Assembly (NCBI RefSeq): GCF_918797505.1
Contig: NC_092796.1
Span: 32,126,098 to 32,190,097, forward strand
Direction: 5' to 3'
Source: Bemisia tabaci
Taxonomy: Eukaryota; Arthropoda; Insecta; Hemiptera; Aleyrodidae
Length of the DNA stretch: 64,000 nt
Positions 22,487 through 33,907 of this stretch are shown piece after piece. Numbering within the stretch: position 1 is the stretch's first letter; each line of letters begins with the position of its first letter. The notes beneath the pieces are model-generated. The model was not told where the DNA came from, did no database searches, and saw only the letters and a list, made by a program, of their open reading frames with translations. A program made the translations under genes and the position numbers.

Positions 22487-22560
22487 TACCCTCTAAGGAA
22501 AAACGCCGTATGAGCTTTAGAATGTTGCCAAATTGTCTCCGACGGAACATGCACGTATGA
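22487..22560. repeat. Family A left-end fragment
   Basis: CTCTAAGGAAAAACGCCGTA, TGAGCTTTAGAATGTTGCC and AAATTGTC, then the match ends 17 bp before the N element. Confidence 0.65.
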
Positions 22561-22576
22561 GCAGAGTCCCAAGTAT

Positions 22577-22815
22577 CACTAAAAAAAATTCGGTCACGTG
22601 AACCGAACGTCAGGTGGCTCATTTCATCCCTAATATTCTGTTCGTCAAATTGAACTTTCGATTCGTATAATCGAACCCAAAACTTTGTTCGTCAGTTCAC
22701 TTTATCGCACAAGTTTGGTTTGATAAACCGGAAATTCAGTTTGACAAACCGAATAAGTTGGGATGATATGGAGTACCGAACTGTGGTACATACGACCGAA
22801 CTTTTGTTTTCAGTG
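22577..22815. mobile_element. Element N (CACTA..CAGTG) with iterated palindromes
   Basis: Starts CACTAAAAAAAATTCGGTC and ends GACCGAACTTTTGTTTTCAGTG-like. Flanked by AT on both sides (2-bp duplication). The interior repeats short hairpins on one theme: TTCGGT..AACCGAAC, GTTCGTCAAATTGAAC, TTCGATTCGTATAATCGAAC, GTTTGACAAACCGAA. 239 bp, non-coding. Confidence 0.75.
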
Positions 22816-22839
22816 ATAGCAGCGATGAGTTGAAATTGA

Positions 22840-23190
22840 TCCGTGAATGTAGCGCGATTTTGAGGTCGATTTATTGCAATACTATCGGATAGGAAATGTT
22901 GATAGAGTGCGATTTCATTGCGTAAGTTTGCGATAAAATCGCAATTTTATCGAAGACGATTCATCGAAATACTATCGAACAAATGATCGTGATAAATTAG
23001 GATAAGAATTTCGGTTTTATCGAACGCGATAACATAGAGATAGAATTGCGATAAGGTTGAGGACAGTTCCTCAGATATTGATGATCCTGGCGATTTTATC
23101 ACCGAAAAATCACAACAAAAATCGCAACTTAATTTCGGGATATTACGACTTTTCTGTTGAAAAATGCTACTCGCTGTTATGCGTGCTCTT
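22840..23190. repeat. Repeat AA, copy 1, ATCG-iterated
   Basis: Many copies of TATCGAA, GCGAT and AAAATCGC, including GCGATAAAATCGC and CAATTTTATCGAAG. The order ATAGAGA, AGATATTGATGATC, GCGATTTTATCACC, ATCGCAACTTAATTT is repeated in the second copy at 39825-40235. Confidence 0.7.
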
Positions 23191-23279
23191 CTTTCGAATC
23201 GTAGAAATTTTAAGTTGAATGATTGAATGGAATCCTTCGGAGAGCTCGAATAAAAAAGTTCATATGTGTTCGAGAAAAT

Positions 23280-23352
23280 TCGCGTTTTAATAATAAGGAA
23301 AAATGTGACAGCGTCTGGATGTTCATACATGGTTCATCCTTAGGGCGGCGGT
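23280..23352. repeat. Decayed family A right end
   Basis: AATGTGACAGCGTCTGGATG, TTCATACATGG and CATCCTTAGGGCGGCGG align with the A terminus with several changes. Confidence 0.45.
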
Positions 23353-23577
23353 ATAGGCGGCATGGTCGAGTATGAAACAAGATATGCCCGTTTCATGACA
23401 TCGGCCCCGGATTCATTGTCAATTTGATTACACGCCAATCCGATATTATACCTCTATAGTCTCAGCTTCAAGTTTGCCAAATTGCTAGAGGAAATACCTC
23501 CACACAAACTCATACGAGGAGGGGACCAAACTCACAGCTGAACATGCAAAAGCTATGAATCATAGGGCTGAATGGAC

Positions 23578-23825
23578 TTAATTTTTTATTTAAGAACTAC
23601 AGTTTCTGGCTCATCGGTAAAAACATTAATGGTGCTTACGTTATTTCTAATCTGAACCAGATTTTGCACTACATTTTGCAATTTGGACCTATAAATTCTG
23701 GCTCATATGAAAAAACACTCATTACACTTTAAACCGTTTAATTATTACCGTTTATTAAAATTTATAGTTCCTAATTGAAAAATGTAGTCCAATTGTAGTT
23801 CCTGTTCGCAAAATGTAGTCTAGAG
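23578..23825. mobile_element. Family S element, composite
   Basis: AAGAACTACAGTTTCTGGC, CTACATTTTGCAATTTGG, TTCTGGCTCAT and the reverse TAGTTCCTAATTGAAAAATG, TAGTTCCTGTTCGCAAAATG. Several S ends are stacked, as if one copy entered another. Confidence 0.6.
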
Positions 23826-24132
23826 GAGAGAACGCAGGCGGTGAAAAGCGGATTTTTTAATACCCATGCACGTGAAGAAGGACAAAATTGGTTTAATGCG
23901 GACTTGAGCCAGAGTTTGAGCTAAATGGCTCAAGAATCACGAAGAGAGCATGGAAAAAGTTTAAATCATATTCCTATCCTCTTAAATGCGTTAGGAATCA
24001 GATCATTTTTAACCTGCCCGTTTAAAAAATTCACAACCAGTGAAGACATGATTTGGTACAAATGAATCATCTATGATATCAAAACTTCACATGAAACTTA
24101 AGTGTAAAAAAGTAACTATGTCAATTGCTGGA
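23826..24132. other. Unassigned sequence
   Basis: Nothing recognised. Confidence 0.3.
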
Positions 24133-24349
24133 GCGGGCTGATTATTGAAATTTATAGACTAAGCTGTAGACAAAGAAGACAAAAGGAAAATGGAGCATAA
24201 TTCTTATCGATTGAAACGGGTGGTTCTCATAGACTTTAACGGAGCTAACTGCAAGGTCTCTCGTGGGTTCCAGTATAAGTTAAGCTCTATTTTTCCTTTG
24301 ACTTTTTTGTCTATGGTTTTGCCTATCGATTTGAATATTCAGACCGCTG
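24133..24349. mobile_element. Family C element
   Basis: Ends GCGGGCTGATTATTG and GAATATTCAGACCGC. Internal TATAGACTAAGC, AAAGAAGACAAAAGG, GAAACGGGTGGTTCTCATAG and the reverse TTTTTGTCTATGG. The right arm lacks the ACCACCCG block. Confidence 0.75.
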
Positions 24350-25478
24350 AGTAGAGATGCATGATAAGATTTTAACATTTTAGGAGAATTTTACAGTGGC
24401 GCGGCGTCAGAGTTCTCTTGAACTCTCCGTTTTATTGGGTTCTATGGAGACTTCAACGCATCATAGAAAGAACAACTACCCTACTCTTAATCATTTTGTC
24501 TGCAGACATTGCCGCTTTCTACGACATCTTCTCTCATCTGCCTGCTCAATGAGAAAATATATTTTTCGTGTATGTTTTCAATCGGATAATCACTCAGCTG
24601 ATGGGGTTCACTGTATTTTACGTTGAATTTTTGTTGGCTGACTTATTCTGTATCAAATTCTGCCTTTTCTGTAGCACTGCGATTGCTGCCAGAATCTTTG
24701 GCTGAAAGATCCAATCCTTGAGGTGGGAACATGCAATATATGCACATATTTCATGCGCAGATATTGAGGTAAAGGAGGGAATTTTCAGACTTAGGCATTG
24801 CGCTCATCGTGATCCATGCACCACTCTGTCGCGGAGATAATCCTAGTTTTTGGTTTCAGGATTGCATTAACAGGGTGTTCCAAGGAACGCAAATAGTTTT
24901 AGAATCGTTGCTTTTTTTTTAACTTTTCTTTTTTTTTGTACCAAGATATGACTTGTTTGTTTTATAAGGTTTTCCCAAAAAAATCCTATTCTTCAGAGTT
25001 GCAGTCTTCCGTTGTTATGAAATCGTTGTTATTTTCAATGTTTTGGTAAAAAAAAACACAGTATATCTCGATTGTGACGATTTTTGAAAATGAAAATTGA
25101 CACTCAAAGGTTCCAGGTTAACACGCTGGACTGGTTTCTAACCTAAGAAAAAAATCGAAATCATAATTTAGGGGTTGGGGGGTTGGAAGAAGAAAAGAAC
25201 TGTAACTCTAGAGGGAATATTTTTGGAAAACGTATCGGAACAAAAAAGTCATCTGTGAGATTCATTCTGAAAATATTCACGTCTAATTTTATGGGACTTC
25301 CCATAAAACTATAAGAAAGAAAATAACCTGGAGGTGTCAAGGAGCTTGGAAAAAACTAAATAACCGGTAAATATGGCAACCACTTTGTTTCAGCGTCGCG
25401 CCGTAGCCGCAAGAGTCGCCTGCGCTTTAAAATGCCGCATGCCGCACGACGCGACGTACCGCACGCCGCACGTCAAAT
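24350..25478. other. Unassigned sequence
   Basis: AT-rich, with T runs at 24905-24940. A short frame at 24396-24626 has no recognised motif. Confidence 0.35.
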
Positions 25479-25735
25479 CTGCCATGCTGAGGAAGAACGC
25501 CGTATGGACATTCGAGAGTTGCCAAATTTCCTTCAATAAAATGTTCACTTTTGAGGAAAGTTATAAATATTTTTCCTTAAAAATTTTTAGGAACGGTAGG
25601 TGAAATTACAAACAACATTATCTGAAAAATTGGAAGAAAAATATTCATAAGTTTTACCAGGAAATTCTTGTTTTATATAAATGGGAAATTGGCAACGCCT
25701 GAAGGTTCTTACGGCGTTTTTTCTCAGCACGGTTG
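25479..25735. mobile_element. Family A element with 4-bp duplication
   Basis: Ends CTGCCATGCTGAGGAAGAAC and TTTTTCTCAGCACGGTTG. Flanking AAAT at 25475-25478 and 25736-25739. Core GAGGAAAGTTATAAATATTT pairs with AAATATTCATAAGTTTT-type sequence. Confidence 0.85.
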
Positions 25736-25739
25736 AAAT

Positions 25740-26036
25740 CCTCCCCGCTGCTAGCCGGTACGCGGCTCATAGCAAAAGGCCTCACCGCAAACCATCACTT
25801 CGACACTTACCCCTTTTGGGGTCAAATTCTGCCGCATATGCCAATGGCGCCGGGGGAGGTCTCCAACGTCCATCCTTGGAGGGGATGAAAGAACGGTATA
25901 TCGATGGCCGAGGTGCGAAACCACGTATCTCCGTTTCTGACGTTGCAGTCTTCCTGTTATGCTCTATTTTTTCTTCGGAAAGCTAATCAACGCACTGAAA
26001 ACGTCTTCATGACGTAAAATGACGTCAGTCTCTAAG
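25740..26036. other. Unassigned, with a family B fragment
   Basis: At 25910-25985, ACCACGTATCTCCGTTTCTG, GACGTTGCAGTCTTCCTG and TTATGCTC match one B arm. The rest is not recognised. Confidence 0.45.
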
Positions 26037-26039
26037 TGA

Positions 26040-26340
26040 AAATAAAGAATCTGCAGGTGTCTGAGATTGTGTGAATTTCATTTTTGAGAGGAAATTACTG
26101 AGTGAACTGAGCTTGAGAATATCCTTGGTTTCTAAATTGAAACAATTATTGGAGGACACATGACAAAAATATTTAATATGCTTAAATATATGTGTTTCAA
26201 TGGAAAATGTCTGCAGATGACGCCAAAAAGCGATAAATTTTCTCACTTTTAAATCTATTTCTCTACGATTTCCCATTTCAGAAAAAAATTATGGAAAACA
26301 GTGCGAACCCAGCTCACTGAGAACTTTCCATGCAACTGCA
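26040..26340. mobile_element. Family G copy
   Basis: TCTGCAGGTGTCTGAGATTG, GTGAACTGAGC, CAATTATTGGAGGAC, GTGTTTCAATGGAAAATG, TCTACGATTTCCCATTTCAG and CTGCAAATTCCTC agree with the other G copies in order. Confidence 0.7.
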
Positions 26341-26370
26341 AATTCCTCATTGATGCCATGAAATGTATTA

Positions 26371-26535
26371 TAGGCATAATTATTAATTAGAAAACATCGA
26401 GCTACAAGCCAAAATAAAATAATATAGTATAGTATTTCAAACTACATGTGGATGTAAATAATACTACTAAGCGCTATTGTGTTATTTATTTTGGCTGATA
26501 GCTCGATGTTATTTAGTCAATAATTATGTCTACAT
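26371..26535. mobile_element. Inverted-repeat element AE
   Basis: Left arm CATAATTATTAATTAGAAAA, CATCGAGCTACAAGCC, AAAATAAA returns as TTTATTTTGGCTGATAGCTC, GATGTTATTTAG and CAATAATTATG. Arms are about 45 bp with a few mismatches. One copy only. Confidence 0.7.
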
Positions 26536-26640
26536 ATAGGTGCCCAGGTGGGCCAGCCAAATTTGGCACTAAAATGTAAACTGTAATATTTTGTCATTAA
26601 ATAAATTCGATTGATCCGAAGCAATGGTTTAAGGACATTT

Positions 26641-26900
26641 GGATTGCATTTTGCAAAAAGGAACCACTAGCAATGCAATGATGCTAAGATTGTGCAACTT
26701 CATCTTTTGCAATAAAATTGCGGAAATCGTGAAAAACTATGAAATTTAGATGGTAATTTTTGTCTTAAATTTACAGTTTTTAGCGAGTAAAATAGAAACT
26801 ATTAAGGGATAATCGGGTTTTTCCTCCAAGACAAAAGAAGTTGCACAATCTTATTAGCAACATTGCAATGCTAGTGGTTCCTTTTTGCAAAATGCAATCC
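26641..26900. mobile_element. Family S element, 260 bp
   Basis: GGATTGCATTTTGCAAAAAG at 26641 is matched by CTTTTTGCAAAATGCAATCC at 26881-26900. Subterminal ACCACTAGCAATGCAATG and GTGCAACTTC pair as well. Outer arms are nearly perfect, so the copy is young or conserved. Confidence 0.8.
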
Positions 26901-27229
26901 ATTTGATGTTCATTTCAATATATTTCAACGTTGTTTTCAGGGAGATTTCCAAGACAAATTAGTTTTAATCGAGGATTCATTCATGGCTGGCGAGGAAGAG
27001 GCCGAGCATAATAGGGACCACGAAACATGAGACTGGCTCCCGAGGGCCGAGGCCGAGGGGTGCTTCATATTAAAACGGACGCATGAATCGAGTCCCCAAT
27101 GATGGGCGCCAGCGCACATCGCCATCACAATCCGGAGCAAAAACCCGCGCGAAATAATTTCTCCTCAACCAGTGCCTTGGTGAGAGACTGATTTGGTGAC
27201 TACGTCATTCGATATAATATCGAACTCTT
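26901..27229. other. Unassigned sequence
   Basis: Moderate GC, nothing recognised. Confidence 0.3.
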
Positions 27230-27425
27230 AGTTCAAACCAAAACAAACAAATATAACCTCCCGACTCTAGACCAATAGGTCCCGGGTTCGAATCCCGGTG
27301 GTGGTGATAAATCACGGAACTGACGAGTGGATCTGCAGAGACAGATTCTACTCGGCCTTGAAAGCCGGAGCATGAATGTGCCGCAATCCTCCTGATGTCT
27401 ACTGACAATAAAATAATCTCTATGT
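27230..27425 (+). mobile_element. tRNA-derived SINE
   Basis: The RNA polymerase III B box GGTTCGAATCC sits in a good T-arm (CCCGGGTTCGAATCCCGG) at about 27281-27298. The upstream A box is decayed, so this is not a functional tRNA gene. A SINE body (ACTCGGCCTTGAAAGCC, CATGAATGTGCCGC) and an A/T tail (GACAATAAAATAATC) follow. The minus-strand frame gives the RDSNPGP peptide often produced by tRNA-type SINEs. Confidence 0.7.
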
Positions 27426-28335
27426 TCAAACTCATGTCTATGGATGGCTGTTGATTTCTAAGTTACTAAATAAACAGGAAAAGAAGCCAAAAAAACTGGG
27501 AAAAAAAACAAAATAAACACACACAAAAAAAACTAACATAACCTCATGTACGAATTATTCATAAGTTAGTTGTGTTTATTATCATTGAAATTTAATCGTT
27601 GACCGGTCATAAATTAATTAAGGACTCATCATACTTTCTCGATTGTAAGAAACACAATGGTCGCGCATTTTACCACCATAGCGCAAAGGGCACTAAGGGT
27701 ACTAAGGTAGCATAATAAATTGCTTTATAATTAAAAGCTTGAATGAAGGAAATAATGTGAAACAAACTTTTTAAACTAAAATAGTAAAAATTAATATTTA
27801 AGTAAAAAATCTTAAATGAAATCAAAAGACAAGGTTATTTTTTCATTTACATTGAACCCTGAAATAGCCACTAAATCAGTCCAGTAAGCAAGAGGACACT
27901 GCTTCCCCTGCCTTTTTTCAACAAATCATGCTCAACACGTTGCTTTATCGAAACTGAAACACAAAAAGTGCTCACATCCTAGGCGCTTGTATGCAAATAT
28001 TCGTGCTTGGTAGATGTGTTTGTAGTATAAACGAAGAATTGAAGGCGTTTTGTCATTTTGGATTCTCGCAATACATACAACCCGCTGCCGCACGGCTGCA
28101 CCGCGGGCCGCGGGTGAGGAGGTGAGTGGTGCGTGCTGGCAGAGTGAAAACGCCTTAACTTCTGTGCTTATGCAATACGGACGTCCGTGGAGCTCGAATA
28201 GTTGCATCCAGGCGTTGTGATGAAATTTGCGTGGTGTTGGTTGCTTTGCTTGTTTCTCTCACCCCTCAACTTAATTCCAGCGACGCTCATTGTGCCGATT
28301 AAGTAAATTATTACTGATTTTAAAAGATTTTAAAG
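27426..28335. other. Unassigned sequence
   Basis: AT-rich except for a CpG-rich patch near 28080-28195. No repeat family recognised. Confidence 0.35.
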
Positions 28336-28572
28336 ATGTCAGTCGAGGGTGCTCAGCAAAGCTTAGTCCTGGAGGATGATCAACATATAGAAAGTTGCGA
28401 ACAATACAAGCGCCTGGGGGTGAAGCTAACTTCGGATGGGAAGTTGGATCAGGCCATTCGGGACCGTAATCTTCAAGGAAGGAAAGCCATCGCCATGCTT
28501 AATGGGATTCTTAGGGACCAAAGGATTTCCACGGACAACAAAAACAAGGTATTAACAAGTTTTTTAAATACA
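28336..28572 (+). pseudogene. Non-LTR retrotransposon reverse transcriptase fragment
   Basis: The frame encodes EQYKRLGVKLTSDGKLD, then AIRDRNLQGRKAIAMLNGIL and ISTDNKNKV. This matches the segment after the catalytic domain of LINE reverse transcriptases, where YLGxxLTxDGxxxxEI, Rxxx(A/G)xxAxxxLxxIL and SxxxKxxxxxxxV recur. The similarity ends at about residue 74 (LTSFL), before the expected LYGxExW motif. The FADD catalytic motif is absent upstream, so this is a dead fragment. Confidence 0.75.
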
Positions 28573-29561
28573 GATCGAATGGAAGTTCGATTTTACAAAT
28601 GACGTCATTTACAGTTTTGCCACTTAATTAATGTTAATGGAAAACGCATATCTTGTTCAGGAGCTGTTTTCCAGACTTTCCGTTGTGTGATTCGTTTTTC
28701 GTGTAGAATTTTGCGGAGAAAGCACGCAGCCTAGTACTTTAATTCAAACCTAGTCTAGAGTTTCACTACATTAATAAATTAATAATTAAACAATCAAAAT
28801 TGATAATGGGACGATTGAAGCATGCCTCAGACACTGAAGGCAATGAGGAGCCAGCCCGGATAAGGGCACCAGTATGAAATCCGATAGTACGAATTTCGGG
28901 GCCCGTGCACGAACGTCCAGACGCCCGATTTGATTCTGCTTCACGACTGATTAGCCAACAACAGTCGTCTCGTTTTCAACCGCATCGGAGCCGGAAGGAG
29001 ACAAATCCATGTTTATTGGGTCGTATCCTCGTACCAGCCAAGGATCAGTCATTAACCCACATCGGTCTACCCCCCACGCTGTCACTCTCCTTTTTACAAG
29101 CGCCATCGTTGGGATTTCGTCTACAGCAGACGATCAGCGAAATCAGAAACATCCGATTTACTCGGGTGTTTTCATCGAATGTGCGGGGTTTTTGATTGAC
29201 TAGGGACGACGAGATCGGTGACTCTGTCTCGACAGAGGAATAACCACGCTGGTCGAATGTTTGTCTACCGATCAATTCGAATGGGACCGTGTTCAACCGT
29301 TCAACCGTGTAGCAACGTGTTTTGCAGACTTTATGAATGAATGGCATTTTATTGGCTGTGAAAACTCTAAATCAGACAGACGTAAGATGTATCGTGCTTT
29401 GAAGACAGAGAAATTGAAACGAAGCAAAGGGTATTTTTAGAGTTGAGAAAGACCGGGGCAAATATTTAATTATTGTCGCTATTGAGAAAGTTTAGGGTAA
29501 CAGGTTTTGACATTGGCCAGGGAATATGAGACCAGATCATCGAAACATCGAAAAGGCTTCA
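28573..29561. other. Unassigned sequence
   Basis: Moderate GC from 28800 to 29340 with overlapping frames on both strands and no recognised domain. Confidence 0.35.
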
Positions 29562-30071
29562 GCGGGCTCATTATAAAATTGATAGACAAAGAAAACAAAG
29601 AGGAAAATGAACGATCCTAATTGGTTGAATCGGGTGGCTCCTATGGACCGAGGAAGAAAATGATAGACAAACTATATGTATAACTAACTTTTGTGGGTTG
29701 CCGGTAGGTAGTCTAGCACTTCCTCCACTCGCTAACACCAATTCTGCCGAGCTAAGGAATAATGCCGTATGAACTTTCAGGCGTTGCCAAATTTCCTTTG
29801 ACAAATCACTAATTTTCAAGAAATTTATGAATATTTTCCTTCCAATTCGTCAGGTGAATTTGCTTGCAATTTGATCTGAAAAGTCTAAAAATTTCAAGGA
29901 AAAAAATCGACAATTTTCCTCAAAATTAAACATTTTATTGGTGAAAATTTGGCTACTCTCGAATGTTCATACGGCGTTCTTCCTTAGCGCGGCAGAATAG
30001 GGCCCCTCTAGTGTCTCGTCTCATGTTTTCTTTGTCTATCGGTTTACCTAAAATGTCAATAATCAGCCCGC
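29562..30071. mobile_element. Family C element carrying an A insertion
   Basis: Left GCGGGCTCATTATAAAATTG, ATAGACAAAG and GAATCGGGTGGCTCCTATGG; right TTTTCTTTGTCTATCGG and AATAATCAGCCCGC. The copy is split at 29744-29995 by A, right where intact copies read CACCAATAGGATCG. Confidence 0.85.
29744..29995. mobile_element. Family A element inserted in C
   Basis: Ends CTGCCGAGCTAAGGAATAAT and TTCCTTAGCGCGGCAG. The flanks AATT and AATA (3 of 4) fit a 4-bp duplication with one change. Confidence 0.85.
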
Positions 30072-30916
30072 TGCTGTTTATCCATTTAATTTATAAGTAA
30101 AGCTGATTCGAATAATTTCACTGGGAGGTAATTGCTCATCGGGTACGGTTTGAAACAAAGTCTTGATTGTGGACTATTTACGGCGACAAAATTAAAATGC
30201 AAGCGACACGACACAAGGCTTGAGGCGCGGAGGCGGAGTGCAGTCCGCCAATCCACGGGCTTCACCGCGATAATTGGACTATCGTTTAAACGAGGCACCA
30301 AGCGGAACGCGTTTTCAAATGAACGAATATTCATTTCTAAAAGGACACAAGTCCATCGCTGGATGAGACCTGGGCTCCATAAAACTAGCTGTAATTCGGG
30401 GATCATCCGAAAAAAGGACACGGTCCCTTTCGGAAACAACTCGCCGCGGGCGCCCGAAACAAAATCACCGAAAATATCCCACTAAAATACTTATTACTCG
30501 TCAAATAGATTATTATTACTTCTTGATTGAGTTCACCGGGAGGGAGAGGGGCCGCCCCGCAGGAGGTGGGGTGGGGTCGGCTAAAAAAAACCATCGCAAG
30601 GGTGAATATAATTTGTTCAACAGGATCGGTAACAATGTCACAGCATCAAACGCTGCACTCGGCGAATTGCCAAAACCGCACGAGTGCACTTTTAGATGAG
30701 CCCTCGAGTCCATTAAAACGCTCATCTTTTGAGGCTCGCGAGGAGGCAGACTTGTTCGGTTTCAACACGGATCAATTCGAATAGGATCTGCCTAACTCGA
30801 GTGTAAACTGGGCCCGAGGCTGAGGGTGATTCGTCCCCCTTCGCCCCTGGCCCAACCCCGATTTTCCCTCCCTCCCCCCGTCTGATTAGCCCTTTCGTTT
30901 CGAGTTGCTCCTTATA
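30072..30916. other. Unassigned, partly GC-rich
   Basis: GC-rich patches at 30215-30290 and 30535-30580. The frames of 117 residues on opposite strands mirror each other and show no domain. Confidence 0.35.
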
Positions 30917-31172
30917 CTGCCGTGCAAAGGAAGAACGCCGTATGAACATTCGAGAGTTGCCGAATTTCCCTCGATAAATCGTGTATTTTTGACAGCATTC
31001 ATGCATATTTTCCCTAGACATTTTCAGATATTTCAGGTTTAATTGCGCCGTACAAAATTGTCTGAAAATGTTGGAAAATAATGTTCGCAATTTTCCCAGT
31101 AAATTCCGTTCTTATCGGAGGAAACTTGGCACCGTCTGAAGGCTCATACGGCGTTTTTCCTTAGCACGACAG
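30917..31172. mobile_element. Family A element with 4-bp duplication
   Basis: Ends CTGCCGTGCAAAGGAAGAAC and TTTCCTTAGCACGACAG. TATA at 30913-30916 and 31173-31176. Core GCATTCATGCATATTTTCCC is shared with 17868 and 48942. Confidence 0.85.
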
Positions 31173-31317
31173 TATACGCTTCATTTATAACTCTCTGGGA
31201 ATATTTCCCCTTATATCAATTCCGACTCGCTGCTGAGATGATGTTAAAAAAGACGAAGACAAGTTGCAAGGCGATGTATTTGCATCTGCATCTGACGAAA
31301 TTAGATGACACGCTGAT

Positions 31318-31584
31318 CTGCCGTGTAAGGAAGAACACCGTATGAACATTCTAGAGTTGCAAAATTTATTCGGATAAGACATGTATTTTTGAGGAAAGTT
31401 GTGCATATTTTAAAGTTGTGCATATTTTTCCTTGAAATTTTCAGATATTTTAGATTAAATTTTGAAGAGAACTGGCCAAAGAATTTGGAAACACTCACAA
31501 TTTCTCCAGTAAATTCGTTTTTGTTGCAGGAAATATGGCAACGCCTGGTGGCTCATACGGCATTTTTCCTTCGGACGGCCATAG
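31318..31584. mobile_element. Family A element with internal duplication
   Basis: Ends CTGCCGTGTAAGGAAGAAC and ATTTTTCCTTCGGACGG. The core phrase GTTGTGCATATTT is present twice in tandem near 31398-31430, lengthening the copy. Confidence 0.8.
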
Positions 31585-32191
31585 TAACTCAGTGAAAGAG
31601 CAAAGTTTATAAGATGAGCGTTCGTTGTACGGTACTTTTTCACCCACCTCACATTTTGGAATTTTGGAAAGGGGGTTGCATATGTGCAGTTGACAAAAAC
31701 GCTAGTGGATGCAATCTCAATCAAACCGTTTTAGTACACAACCCCTACCCCTCTTCAAAGCTTCACGAAGAAATGATGAGTCCCGAGTTACTCACCCTCT
31801 TAAAATTGAGTAATAGGGGGCTAAAAGGACAGTCATATTTTTAAAGTTTTGCATTCTACGTATTTCAAGGAAAGCTCAAAACTGTAAGTTGAGGAAATTT
31901 CTGTCAGCTTAGACCTTAATTTTGGGCTTTAATCGTCATTTTTTCATTCCTGTGCTCCTCAAGACTGAAAGGAATGCTTGGCATGCTTTGGAAACTTTCA
32001 AAGCGTATCTGATAATACGAAACGTAGAAGTTGAAAAGCGGTTTCACTAGTTTTATCCCCGAATTCCCTGTGTGATCCCTTAAAATGCATGACGGGACGA
32101 AATAAACATGATAACTTGCAGTTAAAGTAAAAAATTCAATGTCCGATCTCTGTAGATAAGTATGTGCGGCACGGCATGCAACGCGGCAACA
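31585..32191. other. Unassigned sequence
   Basis: No repeat or coding motif recognised; the 102-residue minus frame has no known domain. Confidence 0.35.
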
Positions 32192-32447
32192 CTGCCGTGG
32201 TAAGTAAAAACGCCGTATGAGCATTCAAATGTTGCCAAATTTCCTCTCGGAAAACATTTATTTTTGTAAAAAGTTATTATCATCTATCCTTGAAATTTGC
32301 AGACTTTTTAGATCAAATTTCGAACGAAAGCCACCGAAAAATCGGAAGAGATATATTCGTAATAAATTGTCCCGAATATCCGTGATTTGTGAAAGGAGAT
32401 TTGGCACCGCCTGAATGCTCATACGGCGTATTTCCTCAGCATGGCAG
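32192..32447. mobile_element. Family A element
   Basis: Ends CTGCCGTGGTAAGTAAAAAC and TATTTCCTCAGCATGGCAG. Subterminal GTTGCCAAATTTCCTC pairs with AGATTTGGCACCGCC. No clean flanking duplication. Confidence 0.8.
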
Positions 32448-32713
32448 TAAATCACTCTTGAGTTGCCGCGTCTAGGGCGCGGGCGCGGGCCGCGGGACTG
32501 CTAATAGAGGCATTGAAGACGTTTAGGGCGGGCGGACGGCCGACACCGCGACGACGCGACGGTGGCGCGGTGGCACGGTGGTACGGTGGTGGCCACCGAA
32601 GAACAATAAATGAAGGCGGGACTTCTCGCGCCGAGCCTGCCTCCTTGTCACCCAACTTTATACATTGATTCAAATTTAAACGTCCTAATGATTCAGAATA
32701 GAACTGATCTAGA
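32448..32713. other. GC-rich patch
   Basis: CG-dense from 32465 to 32600 with GGTGGCGCGGTGGCACGGTG-type short repeats. No gene recognised. Confidence 0.35.
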
Positions 32714-32932
32714 CTAAAGTCCATTTATACTGATTGTGAGAGTCAAGACAACCCCCCCTCATGGAGTCATAAACGGGAATGAAGATTGCACAAATTGGCA
32801 GTTTTTCGTAATCTTCGCAATCGGTGAAAATGTCATCTTCATTCCCGTTTGTGACACTGTGGGGCCTAAAATATGGGAATCAGTCATAAATGGATTCACA
32901 TTGTCTCGACTCTTAGTATAAAGGGACTTTAA
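32714..32932. mobile_element. Family P inverted-repeat element
   Basis: Outer arms AAAGTCCATTTATACTGA.. and AGTCAAGACAA pair with TTGTCTCGACTCTTAGTATA and AAGGGACTTT. A second inner hairpin pairs AAACGGGAATGAAGAT with ATCTTCATTCCCGTTT. Half of the element recurs at 38318-38412. Confidence 0.75.
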
Positions 32933-32964
32933 TATGGACATGGGATTTAAATTGATAGACAAAG

Positions 32965-33742
32965 CGGGGCCGGATTAAGAGGATGGCTACGTGGGCCGCG
33001 GCCCATGGCGGCAAATCTAGGGGGCGGCAAATTTTGCAATTTTTTTAAATGTAGGTATAAAAAAATCGAATTTAGAAAGAAAAATTACAAACGAGAAAAG
33101 GCAACAAAATCTCGCATTTCCTGAGAGTATAGTAATTTCTAATTTTGTCGTCTTTCAGTGATACAAGAGACAGCACCTTTAATTAGTCGAGTTAAGAGAG
33201 AAACCAATCACGCAATTTGGCCAGGAACGGCGCGATTTAGAGAGAAATGATGACGAGGACTTGGGATGAAAAGGAGAAGCCCTCGGCGCAGCGGTCGGCA
33301 TGTAACACATATTAGCGCCTACAAGACTGCACGAATACTTCACGCATTGCATCAAACACAGTGCGGTCACCGCAGTCAGCGTGAAACGGATAGCGCCTAC
33401 AAGAATGCATGAATACTTCACGCATTGCGCCAAACACAGTGCGGTCAGCGTGAAACGCTTAGCGCCTACAAGACTGTCGGAACACTTCACGCATTGCGCC
33501 AAACACAGTGCAGTCTGCGCGGCGCGGCGGCGGAAGTTAAAATCATTAAACTACATTTATGTTTGTATTTCATAATTTTTTCGTTCATTTCTCATGAATG
33601 GAAGGCCTTGTCCACACAGAGATAGGTTTACGGAACTCAATTTTCGCGCAAAGTTCCGTGAACTTTTGCTAGTAGTGTTGACAGGGCTTTCCCAAAAAAT
33701 GTGTCCAACACAAGTAAACGCGTCTCCTGCATCCATCTGCAT
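32965..33742 (+). mobile_element. Family D element, right end replaced by A
   Basis: Begins CGGGGCCGGATTAAGAGG directly after a 17-bp remnant of a C left end (ATTGATAGACAAAG). GGGCCGCGGCCCATGG, GAAATGATGACGAGG, three tandem units (from 33315) and GAATGGAAGGCC follow. It ends near TAAACGCGTCTCCTG where a half A element starts. Confidence 0.8.
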
Positions 33743-33744
33743 CA

Positions 33745-33907
33745 TATTTTTCCTTGAAATTTCCAAATATTTTAGATTAAATTGCGTGCAAAATTGTCTG
33801 AAAATTGTGGAAAAGATATTCACAACTGTCCTTACAAATTCGGTTCTTACCGAAGAAAACTTGGCTACATTTGGAGGCTCGTACGGCGTTCTTCAATAGC
33901 ACGGCAG
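33745..33907. mobile_element. Family A right half
   Basis: TTTTTCCTTGAAATTTCC in the core, then GAAAACTTGGCTACATTTGG, CTCGTACGGCGTTCTTC and AGCACGGCAG. The left half is missing; the break is shared with the end of the D copy. Confidence 0.75.

Noticed and set aside
22098..22622. 174-residue minus-strand frame
   Set aside because: It starts within element N, crosses a family A fragment and continues into a GC-rich patch, so it is assembled from unrelated non-coding pieces.
27281..27298. tRNA gene
   Set aside because: Only the T arm is intact; the acceptor stem and D arm are not formed, and the sequence continues into a SINE body.
27205..27435. Peptide with HHHRDSNPGPIGLESGG
   Set aside because: This is the antisense reading of a tRNA-like B-box region in a SINE, not a protein.
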